Position numbers and translations under genes: made by a program
Source: Euryhalocaulis sp050486445
GTDB taxonomy: Bacteria > Pseudomonadota > Alphaproteobacteria > Caulobacterales > Maricaulaceae
Direction of reading: 5' to 3'
Assembly: GCA_050486445.1 (NCBI GenBank)
Contig: JBJHDH010000001.1
Coordinates: forward strand, 1-64,000
Length of the DNA stretch: 64,000 nt
In this document: positions 1 to 6,756 of the stretch, piece after piece
Layout of the letters: the number at the start of each line of letters is the position of its first letter
How positions within the stretch are numbered: position 1 is the stretch's first letter
Notes under the pieces: model-generated
Seen by the model: only the letters and a program-made list of their open reading frames with translations
What the model was told of the DNA's origin: nothing
The model's database searches: none

Positions 1-111
1 CGTTTGACGTGTGCACGCGCCCTTCATGACGCCGAAGCACGCACACACTACCCCCGCCGCAGAAGGCGTGGAGATTCGCCCAAACTTCCCCGCTTCTAAT
101 TTCGGGAAACC

Positions 112-1344
112 CTAACCTGCGGCGCGGAGGGAGACGACCGGGGCGGCGCCGGACGCAGCGGCGTCGACGGCGGGCATGACGGGGCCTTCGACCATCACGT
201 CGTCACGGATCGGACGCGGCTCGCCGAACAGATGCCCCTGACCGAGCGAAACGTCGAAATCCAGAATCTCGGCCACGGTGGGCTCGTCCTCGATCTTCTC
301 GGCGATCAGCTCCATGCCGTAGCGCGCCAGATTGGCCGTGTAGTCCTGCGCCGCGACGCCGCCGATCTCGCCGCCCGCGCCCAGCGTTTCAGCCAGCAGC
401 CGGCCGGGCGCCTTGAAGAATTTGACGCCGGCGCGCTGCATTTCGCGGAAATCGGCGTCCAGCGTGCGCGCCTGGTCGATGGAGAAGCGGAAGCCGAAAT
501 CGGCGAGGCGGGCGATGCCGCGCGCCGCCTCCAGCGAGCGGGTCTCGAAATCGCGCTGACCGATCTCGAAGACCAGCGACTGGGCGAGGTCGGCGTTGCG
601 CCGCATGAAATCGAAAAATTGCGGGAAGAAATCCGGGTCGGCCAGCGAGTCCAGCGAGACATTGCAGAAGACGCCGACGCGCCGCTCTTTCTGTGACAGG
701 CGGCGCACGATCTGCACACAGCGGAACAGCAGCATATTGTCGATGGTGGCGAGCAGCCCCGCCTCGCGCGCCACGGCCAGAAATTCCCCCGGCATGATGA
801 TCTCGCCCGAAGGCCGGCGGATGCGGGTGAAGCTTTCATAATGACGCACGCGGCGCTGGGGCAGCGTGACGATGGGCTGGAGATAGAGATCGACGCGGTT
901 TTCCTCGAGCGCGCTTTTCACCACCTCCATCATGTCGGCGCGCAGAACGTGCACGCCCGGCGCCGGAGGGGCCTGGACGGGCGCGCGCTCGGACAGGCGG
1001 CGCACCAGATCCTCCAGCACTTTCATTTCGGCGATCAGGGCGCGGTCGCGGTCCTCGCCGCGCGCACCGGCCGGGGCGGCGGCCTGTTCCAGCCGCGCCG
1101 CCGTTTCCGCTTTCAGCGCCTCATGCTCGGCGCGCAGCGTTTTCAGTTCCGCGCCCAGCGCCGCGACGGCGCGGCGGCCGGCGGCGGCGGCGTGCATGTC
1201 GGCGCAGAGCAGCAGCAACAGCCCGCCCGCGGCCACGCCCACGGCCGGCGACAGGCCGGCCAGACGCACCAGGGCCAGCCCGAATACGCAGGCGGCCAGC
1301 GCATAGGCGCCGGCGGTCAGGGCGTCGATAATGCTGACACGCAT
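112..1344 (-). CDS. tipF: TipF-like membrane protein with degenerate EAL domain
   Basis: 410 aa. Residues about 9-29 and 32-48 form two hydrophobic segments, followed by a charged Glu/Ala/Leu-rich coiled coil (about 60-120) and an EAL-type domain (about 140-390). The signature Glu-Ala-Leu is replaced by E170-S-F, the DDFG loop reads ADFGFRF, and the usual KID loop reads FKAP, so phosphodiesterase activity is unlikely. Two membrane helices, a coiled coil and an inactive EAL domain are the architecture of Caulobacter TipF, a c-di-GMP-responsive polar factor for flagellum assembly. The symbol rests on that architecture and on the hook genes elsewhere in this window. The start ATG at 1344 directly precedes the first membrane helix. 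An alternative is another c-di-GMP receptor of the EAL family. Confidence 0.75.
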   Translation of the reverse strand: MRVSIIDALTAGAYALAACVFGLALVRLAGLSPAVGVAAGGLLLLLCADMHAAAAGRRAVAALGAELKTLRAEHEALKAETAARLEQAAAPAGARGEDRDRALIAEMKVLEDLVRRLSERAPVQAPPAPGVHVLRADMMEVVKSALEENRVDLYLQPIVTLPQRRVRHYESFTRIRRPSGEIIMPGEFLAVAREAGLLATIDNMLLFRCVQIVRRLSQKERRVGVFCNVSLDSLADPDFFPQFFDFMRRNADLAQSLVFEIGQRDFETRSLEAARGIARLADFGFRFSIDQARTLDADFREMQRAGVKFFKAPGRLLAETLGAGGEIGGVAAQDYTANLARYGMELIAEKIEDEPTVAEILDFDVSLGQGHLFGEPRPIRDDVMVEGPVMPAVDAAASGAAPVVSLRAAG

Positions 1345-1421
1345 AGGCCCGCGCGCGCCCCCTCTTCCCTCGAAGATTCTGTCCCGTGGAGACTTTGGAG
1401 CGAAGGATGGGCGGATTATGG

Positions 1422-1436
1422 TTGACGGGGCGTTAA
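1422..1436. promoter_or_regulatory. CtrA-like box between tipF-like gene and divergent gene
   Basis: TTGA, seven bases, TTAA; on the minus strand this reads TTAA-N7-TCAA. It differs by one base from the CtrA full site TTAA-N7-TTAA. It lies about 78 bp upstream of the tipF-like start and 34 bp upstream of the divergent ATG at 1470. CtrA control of flagellar polarity genes is established in Caulobacter; occupancy here is inferred. Confidence 0.4.
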
Positions 1437-1469
1437 CCCTGAGCAGGAGCGCCCTTGGAAGGGGAAAAG

Positions 1470-2249
1470 ATGCGGAACAGGCGGGGAGTTCTGTTGTGTC
1501 TAGCGGCAGCTTTGATTCCGGCCACGGCGGTCATAGCGGAGGAAATCGTTCCTGACACGAATGCCTTGGCCTATGAACGAGGCCGCGCAATCAACGAACG
1601 CGACCAGGCGGCATGGGTTTCCACCGATGCGATGCTCGCAGCCCTGGATCCCGCCACGGCTGGGGTGCGCGGCTGGGTGATCGAAGAAAGCGGAAACGAT
1701 CTGATCGTCACCTATTACGGTCTGGCCCACGGAATACGCTACGCCATCTTCGTTGCAGCCGTGCGGGACAGCGAGGTCATCTCCGGCCGGGTGGCGCAGG
1801 CGGACGAAAACCGGAATCTATCAGCCGAAGCCAATACCCTTGCGGACGCACTCGATGTCGCGGTGGCGAAAGTCAGCGAAGACCAGCCGATGTTCTGCAC
1901 CGCCGCGCCGCCCAACCATGTCGTCCTGCCGCCGGAATCCCCGGGCGACCCCGTCCTTGTCTATTTCCTGACGCCACAGATCGAGGATCGCGTATATCCG
2001 ATGGGCGGCCATCATCGTTACGATGTCCTCGACGGCGAAGTGATTGCCTCCAGATCGTTCACAAATAGCTGCCTGAATATGGCTCAGCCCCGAGACGCCG
2101 CCTTTATGTTCGTGACGCATCTGCTCGATCCGAGCCCAACCGAAATCCATTATTATCTGTCGTTCTGGACAGGCCTGCCGCTTATGGTGGGGACAAATGA
2201 AAACGGGGCCGTGACGATCTGGTCAGTGGAAGGAACAAGACGCCCGTAA
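1470..2249 (+). CDS. secreted protein of unknown function
   Basis: 259 aa from ATG 1470, which has a purine-rich ribosome site (GGAAGGGG) just upstream; an in-frame TTG at 1455 is a poorer choice. The first 25 residues are a clear Sec signal peptide (Arg-rich start, Leu/Ala core, cleavage near AVIA/EE). The mature part is mixed alpha/beta, without repeats or membrane segments, and has only two cysteines (in FCTAAPP and NSCLNM), which could form a disulfide. I do not recognise a family. It is divergent from the tipF-like gene and may share the regulatory region between them. Confidence 0.7.
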   Translation: MRNRRGVLLCLAAALIPATAVIAEEIVPDTNALAYERGRAINERDQAAWVSTDAMLAALDPATAGVRGWVIEESGNDLIVTYYGLAHGIRYAIFVAAVRDSEVISGRVAQADENRNLSAEANTLADALDVAVAKVSEDQPMFCTAAPPNHVVLPPESPGDPVLVYFLTPQIEDRVYPMGGHHRYDVLDGEVIASRSFTNSCLNMAQPRDAAFMFVTHLLDPSPTEIHYYLSFWTGLPLMVGTNENGAVTIWSVEGTRRP

Positions 2250-2355
2250 CAATTACGCCGGGGGGAAGATGGCCGCTTCGTGATCGCGGCGGGCCTTGCG
2301 CCGCGCGGCGGGGCGGGATCAACAAAGAGCGGACGCGGCGCGCGGGGAGGACGCG

Positions 2356-2844
2356 ATGCTGATCGAGATCGCACGCTGGCTGGACGGCGCGGCCTTTTCA
2401 CAATGGCTGCGCCATATGCCGGGCGCGGTGCAGATTCTGAAGACCGTCCATATTCTGGCGATGGCGGCGCTGCTGGGTTCGGCGCTGCTGCTGAATCTGC
2501 GGCTGATGGGCGTGCGGCGCGGCGGCGATACGCCGGCGCATCTGGCGCGGCGCTTTCTGCCCGTTCACTGGATTGGACTGGCCGTGATGGCGGCAAGCGG
2601 CGTGATGCTGGTCGCGGCCGAGCCGGGCGAGCTGATGTTCAGCCAGACATTCGGCGTGAAGCTGATGCTGATCGCCGTGGCGCTGGCGCTGATGCTGGCG
2701 CTTGGCGCATTGCTGCGGACCGGGACGCCGCTCTCCACGCTGCCGCGCGGGCGGCGGGCGCTGCTCTTTGTGCTGGGTCTGGTTTCGCTGTTGCTCTGGA
2801 TCGCGATCGCCGTCGCCGGACGGTTCATCGCCTATCTGTGGTGA
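2356..2844 (+). CDS. four-helix membrane protein, DUF6644-like
   Basis: 162 aa from ATG 2356 with GGGGAGG six bases upstream. Four hydrophobic segments with histidines at their edges (KTVHILAMA near residue 30, VHWIGLAVM near 73) give the look of a small CopD-like or cytochrome-b-like bundle. It resembles the DUF6644 family as I remember it. The next gene encodes a second member and starts 7 bp after this stop, so the two probably form a heteromer in the inner membrane. Function unknown. Confidence 0.7.
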   Translation: MLIEIARWLDGAAFSQWLRHMPGAVQILKTVHILAMAALLGSALLLNLRLMGVRRGGDTPAHLARRFLPVHWIGLAVMAASGVMLVAAEPGELMFSQTFGVKLMLIAVALALMLALGALLRTGTPLSTLPRGRRALLFVLGLVSLLLWIAIAVAGRFIAYLW

Positions 2845-2851
2845 GGCGGTG

Positions 2852-3334
2852 ATGCAGGAGATGCTGGAAGCCATCCAGGCCACGCCGCTGGCGCAGGAAA
2901 TCCGGCTCAATCTCTGGTATTTCCCGTCGCTGGAGGCGGCGCACATCATCGCCGCCGCCGCCACGATGGGCTGCATCGCCATGCTGGATTTACGGCTGCT
3001 CTGGGCCGTATCGCGCAGGCGGGCGGTTTCGGCCGTCTCGGCGGAAGTGCTGCCGCTGGTGTGGGGCGCGTTCGTCATCGCGATCATCACCGGCGCGCTG
3101 CTGTTCATTTCGGACGCCGCCCGCTATGGCGCCAGCATGGTGTTCCTGATCAAGATGGGTCTGCTGGTCCTGGCGGGGCTGAACATGGCGGCGTTTCATC
3201 TGCTGACGGCCAGGACCATGCCGGAATGGGATTCGGGCCGCCCGCCCGCCGCGGCGGCGCGGCTGGCCGGCGGGCTGTCGCTGCTGCTCTGGACCGGCGT
3301 GATTGTTTTCGGCCGCTGGATCGGGTTTGCTTGA
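2852..3334 (+). CDS. four-helix membrane protein, DUF6644-like (second copy)
   Basis: 160 aa. The start ATG 2852 has GAGGCGG just upstream and lies 7 bp after the preceding stop. It has four hydrophobic segments and a histidine-bearing motif (EAAHIIAAA) matching KTVHILAMA of the neighbour, so the genes look like diverged tandem duplicates. The hydrophobic ends and RR/RW interhelix loops fit an inner-membrane protein. It is probably co-transcribed with the DUF6152-like exported protein that follows, which suggests one membrane/periplasm system. No enzymatic motif seen. Confidence 0.7.
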   Translation: MQEMLEAIQATPLAQEIRLNLWYFPSLEAAHIIAAAATMGCIAMLDLRLLWAVSRRRAVSAVSAEVLPLVWGAFVIAIITGALLFISDAARYGASMVFLIKMGLLVLAGLNMAAFHLLTARTMPEWDSGRPPAAAARLAGGLSLLLWTGVIVFGRWIGFA

Positions 3335-3427
3335 GCGCGGGCCCGGCGTTGACCCACCGCCGGACCGGCCCGCATAGTGAGGACCGCGCCGCGAAAAACC
3401 ACGAAAAACAAGGCTGAGGAAAAAACG

Positions 3428-3823
3428 ATGCGCACAAAGATCGCCCTGATGACCGGCGCCGTTCTGCTGGCCGCCATGCCGGCCGCGGCGCACCATTCCT
3501 TCGCGGTGTTCTTCGACGAGACCCGCACGGTGGAGATTGTCGGCGAGGTGACGGATTTTTCGTTCCGCAATCCGCACGGCACGATCACGCTGGCGGCGCT
3601 GGACATGGAAGGCCAGACGGCGGGCGAGACCTGGCGCGTGGAGACCACGGCGCCGGTGGTGCTGCGCCGCCGCGGCTGGGAGCGCGACAGCCTGAAAGCC
3701 GGCGACCTTATCACCGTGAGCGGCTGGCCCGCGCGCGATGGCGCGAACTATCTGCGGATGCAGCGCGTGCTGCGCGAGGACGGCTCGCAGGTGGGCCAGG
3801 CGTTCACCGCTCAGGACGATTGA
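3428..3823 (+). CDS. exported DUF6152-like protein with histidines at the mature N-terminus
   Basis: 131 aa; ATG 3428 is preceded by TGAGGA. A Sec signal peptide (residues 1-21) ends in PAAA and the predicted mature chain begins with H22-H23-S. A short beta-rich domain follows, containing FRNPHGTI. The same HH start and NPH motif recur in the paralogue at 18928, so both look functionally important. The family matches DUF6152 as I recall it, of unknown function. The gene follows two small membrane-protein genes and its stop is 8 bp from the next start, so it sits inside an operon. Metal binding through the terminal histidines is my inference. Confidence 0.72.
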   Translation: MRTKIALMTGAVLLAAMPAAAHHSFAVFFDETRTVEIVGEVTDFSFRNPHGTITLAALDMEGQTAGETWRVETTAPVVLRRRGWERDSLKAGDLITVSGWPARDGANYLRMQRVLREDGSQVGQAFTAQDD

Positions 3824-3831
3824 GGGCTCCG

Positions 3832-4614
3832 ATGTCAGCAACAGGAATGCGCATGGCGGCCGCCGCCGCTCTTCTGGCCGCCGCGCCGGTCATCGCCGCC
3901 GGGCCTGCTCTGGCCGCCGGACCGGGCGGCGCGCCGGTGAATCTTTCCGGCTTTTATTCGCCGGCCTTTCCCCTGTCGCAGGAGCCCGATCCGGTGCTGG
4001 CGGAGATGATCCCGGCCGGAACCGTGCATGTGCAGGATTCCGGGGCGGTGGAGTTCCCGAGCGGCGAGTATGGCGGACTGATCCCCACGCCCGCGGCGCT
4101 GGCCGCCGCCGAGGCATGGCGGCCCGAGGACGACATGACGATCAGCCGGGCCTGCGCGGCGCCCGGCATGTATTACACGATGCAGGGGCCGTTCCCGCTG
4201 AAGATTTATCACGGGACGGAATTTATCATCATCCAGCTCGAATATTACGATCTGACGCGGATCGTGTTCACGGACGGGCGCGGCCATCCCGACGACATGC
4301 CCGCCACCAAGATGGGCCATTCCATCGGCTGGTGGGAGGACGATGTGCTGGTGGTGGAGACCACGCATCTGGCCGAGGCGACCATCACCAATAACGGGCT
4401 GGACCACAGCGAGCAGGCGCGCGTGATCGAACGCTTCCGGCTTGTGAATGACGGAACCCGCCTGACCTCGACACAGGAGATCGAAGACCCGGAGGCGCTG
4501 GAGAATCGCGGCTATCGCGCGATGCACTGGAGCCGCGCGCCCGAGGACTCCGATCATCTCTATCCCTATGATTGCGATCCCAGTTTCGGCGCCAATTACG
4601 GCGTGTTCGACTAG
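3832..4614 (+). CDS. secreted protein, unknown function, last gene of DUF6644/DUF6152 cluster
   Basis: 260 aa from ATG 3832 (GAGGG five bases upstream); ATG 3847 is also possible. The signal peptide is about 28 residues long, cut near ALA/AGP. The mature protein starts VNLSGFYSPAF and is rich in beta-forming stretches (EFIIIQLEYYDLTRIVFTD; GWWEDDVLVVETTHL), ending in an aromatic/acidic tail with a second Cys. The repeated pattern of GRGHP, then W-D/E-D-D-x-L-V-V-E-T, is typical of a family of small periplasmic proteins of unknown function in alphaproteobacteria. Tight spacing ties it to the three preceding genes. Confidence 0.65.
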   Translation: MSATGMRMAAAAALLAAAPVIAAGPALAAGPGGAPVNLSGFYSPAFPLSQEPDPVLAEMIPAGTVHVQDSGAVEFPSGEYGGLIPTPAALAAAEAWRPEDDMTISRACAAPGMYYTMQGPFPLKIYHGTEFIIIQLEYYDLTRIVFTDGRGHPDDMPATKMGHSIGWWEDDVLVVETTHLAEATITNNGLDHSEQARVIERFRLVNDGTRLTSTQEIEDPEALENRGYRAMHWSRAPEDSDHLYPYDCDPSFGANYGVFD

Positions 4615-4652
4615 CGGCGTCTGAGCAGGACGCAGGCGCCGCACGGGCGAAG

Positions 4653-4773
4653 GGCGCGGCGGCGTTTACGTTTTGGGGTGCAAAGCGCCGCGCCGGGCGC
4701 TATCCCTTAGGGTTCCGGGCGCAGACCCGGCCGGCCGCAAAGGCCGGACATGCATCGTCTCTCGGGGGAGACG
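4653..4773 (+). other. structured 5' leader before the MFS gene
   Basis: The 180 bp between 4614 and 4795 contains three inverted repeats. GGCGCGGCG (4653-4661) pairs with CGCCGCGCC (4686-4694), CCGGCC (4731-4736) with GGCCGG (4742-4747), and CGTCTC (4756-4761) with GAGACG (4768-4773). No T-run follows, so they are not clear terminators. I recognise no riboswitch class. Confidence 0.3.
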
Positions 4774-4794
4774 TAAAACAACGGGGAGGTCTTC

Positions 4795-6402
4795 GTGGCG
4801 GATACTCTTGGGGCGCAGAAAAAAGCAATCGACGTCGGCGAGGTCATCGACTCCGCCAAATTCTTCCCGGTGCCGTTCGGCATCGCGGTCATGATGATCG
4901 TCATCATGCTCACGGACGGGTTCGACCTGTTCACCATGGGCTATGTCGGCCCCTATCTGATTCAGGACTGGGACATCAGCCGGGCCGATTTGGGTCCGGT
5001 GAACACGGCCGGCCTGGTGGGCATGGCCATTGGCTCGGTGCTGCTGGGCTGGCTGGGCGACCAGATCGGGCGCAAGAAAGCCTATGTAGCCTGTCTGGCG
5101 CTGCTGTTTGTCGGCTCCACGCTGTGTTTCCTGTCGCAGAATCTGTGGCAGCTGACCACGTTCCGCGGCCTGATGGGTCTGGGTCTGGGCGGGGTGACGC
5201 CGCTGGCGGCCACGCTGATTTCCGAGTGGACCAACAAGCGCGTGCGCAGCGTGGCGGTGGCCTGCGTGATCGTGGCCGTGCCGCTGGGCGGTACGCTGGC
5301 CGGCGTGGTGGCCGAGTGGGTGATCCCCGCCTATGGCTGGCGCTCGATGTTCTTTATCGGCGCGGCGGCGCCGCTGGTGCTGTTTGTTCTGTTTTCCTAC
5401 ATCCTGCCGGAATCGCCGAAATACATGGCGCAACATCCGGCGCAGCATAAAAAGCTGGCCCGGGCGCTGAACCGCCTGCTGGGCGAGAAGCGGTTCGACG
5501 GCACGGAAGATTTCTACGTCAAGGACAGCAGCAAGGCGGAAAACGCCTCTGCCCCGGTTCCCGATGTCGAAGGCAAGAAGCGCGAAGTGCGCAACGGGAT
5601 CATTCTGCTGGCCGCCGCGGCGGTCGCCGCCGCCGTGATGTATTCTTTCCGCCCGGTCTCGTTCCTTGAGGGCCTGGTCGTCGCGGTTCTGGTGATTGGC
5701 GGCGTCTATCTGATCGTCAAAAAGAAGATGGCCGGGTCGAACGACTGGTTCGAGACGATCTGGAGCGAGAAATACCGCAAGGCGACGATGCTGATCTGGC
5801 TGGCCTTCGCGGTGAACAGCTTCGTGCTTTATCTGTTCACCAACTATCTGCCGGTGCTGTTCGACATGGCCGGCGAGAGCGAGCAGGTGGCCTCGCGCAG
5901 CCTGCAAGTGTTCAGCCTTGGCGCGTTTTTCGGCGCCATTGGCGGGGCCTTCCTGATCGGCATTTTCGGATCGCGCTGGATCGGCGCCGGCCTCGCCTTC
6001 CTGGGCGTGGTGGGCACCGGTCTGGTGGCCATCGCGCTGGCGGCCTCCGGGCCGGCGGGCCTGGTGCTGGCGCTGTGCCTCATCGCCGGCGCGTCGATCA
6101 ACGGCATGCAGGCCTTCATGTACGCCGTGGCGGCCCACTCCTACCCCACCGACATCCGGGGTTCGGCCGTGGGCATGGCGCAGACCTTCTCGCGGATCGG
6201 GGCGGTTATCAGCCCGTCTGTCGCGTCCTTCTACTTCCTGATGGACCCGACCCCGCCGGTCAGCGCCTTCCTGTGGTTCATCGCCGCCTGCGCCCTGATC
6301 ACCACGATCAGCTTCTTCCTGATCCCGTCGCATATCCCGCCGGGGCAGAAAAAGGCGCCGGCCGCCGTGCCGAAATCGCCGCTGACGGGCAGTCAATCGT
6401 AG
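4795..6402 (+). CDS. MFS transporter, aromatic acid:H+ symporter (AAHS) type
   Basis: 535 aa from GTG 4795, with GGGGAGG seven bases upstream. TM1 carries DGFDLFTMGYVGPYL, the AAHS-type acidic TM1 motif, and GWLGDQIGRKKAY between TM2 and TM3 is MFS motif A. Family members import benzoate-type aromatic acids by proton symport. The central loop is long (about residues 225-320) and holds two additional hydrophobic segments, giving about 14 helices rather than 12. A strong terminator follows directly. The genes around it for alcohol and aldehyde oxidation fit an aromatic or other organic acid as substrate, which is inference. Confidence 0.82.
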   Translation: MADTLGAQKKAIDVGEVIDSAKFFPVPFGIAVMMIVIMLTDGFDLFTMGYVGPYLIQDWDISRADLGPVNTAGLVGMAIGSVLLGWLGDQIGRKKAYVACLALLFVGSTLCFLSQNLWQLTTFRGLMGLGLGGVTPLAATLISEWTNKRVRSVAVACVIVAVPLGGTLAGVVAEWVIPAYGWRSMFFIGAAAPLVLFVLFSYILPESPKYMAQHPAQHKKLARALNRLLGEKRFDGTEDFYVKDSSKAENASAPVPDVEGKKREVRNGIILLAAAAVAAAVMYSFRPVSFLEGLVVAVLVIGGVYLIVKKKMAGSNDWFETIWSEKYRKATMLIWLAFAVNSFVLYLFTNYLPVLFDMAGESEQVASRSLQVFSLGAFFGAIGGAFLIGIFGSRWIGAGLAFLGVVGTGLVAIALAASGPAGLVLALCLIAGASINGMQAFMYAVAAHSYPTDIRGSAVGMAQTFSRIGAVISPSVASFYFLMDPTPPVSAFLWFIAACALITTISFFLIPSHIPPGQKKAPAAVPKSPLTGSQS

Positions 6403-6457
6403 CTGGCGGTCACAGAACGGGGGAGGGACCGGCAGGCCCTTCCCCCGCAGGCAAAGA

Positions 6458-6489
6458 CGCCCCGCCGGCCCGCCGGCGGGGCGTTTTTT
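6458..6489 (+). terminator. intrinsic terminator after MFS gene
   Basis: Perfect 11-bp GC stem (CGCCCCGCCGG / CCGGCGGGGCG) with a four-base loop, followed by six T. It ends the MFS transcript 56 bp after the stop codon. Confidence 0.9.
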
Positions 6490-6600
6490 CATACGGGTTC
6501 AGGGTTTTTCACTGTCGCCGCCGCGCGCGGTCATGCAATCTGAATGCTGGAAATGGCCGTGATGGAATCCGCAGGAAATCTGGAAAACCGAAGATTCGGA

Positions 6601-6627
6601 GAGATTGCGCAACATTAACGCAATTTC
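6601..6627. promoter_or_regulatory. inverted repeat, candidate operator of PQQ alcohol dehydrogenase
   Basis: GAGATTGCG, nine bases, CGCAATTTC: 9-bp arms with one mismatch and the symmetric core ATTGCG-N9-CGCAAT. It lies 130 bp upstream of the dehydrogenase ATG in a 267-bp gene-free stretch. Spacing of about two helical turns fits a dimeric regulator. I cannot name the regulator, and no regulator gene is adjacent. Confidence 0.4.
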
Positions 6628-6756
6628 ATCCGTCCGCCGGACAATCCATGAGAAAACGTCCATGATTTCTGGCCAAACGCCCGCCAGATCATTAGACCAG
6701 AAGCGGGCGCGGCGGACTGTAAGCGAGCCCAATAACAGGGTTCTGGGGGAGGAAGC

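Noticed and set aside
4666..6492. Long open frame antisense to the AAHS transporter
   Set aside because: High GC content keeps antisense frames open; its product is His/Arg/Gln-rich without family motifs, while the plus-strand frame has clear transporter motifs and a ribosome site.
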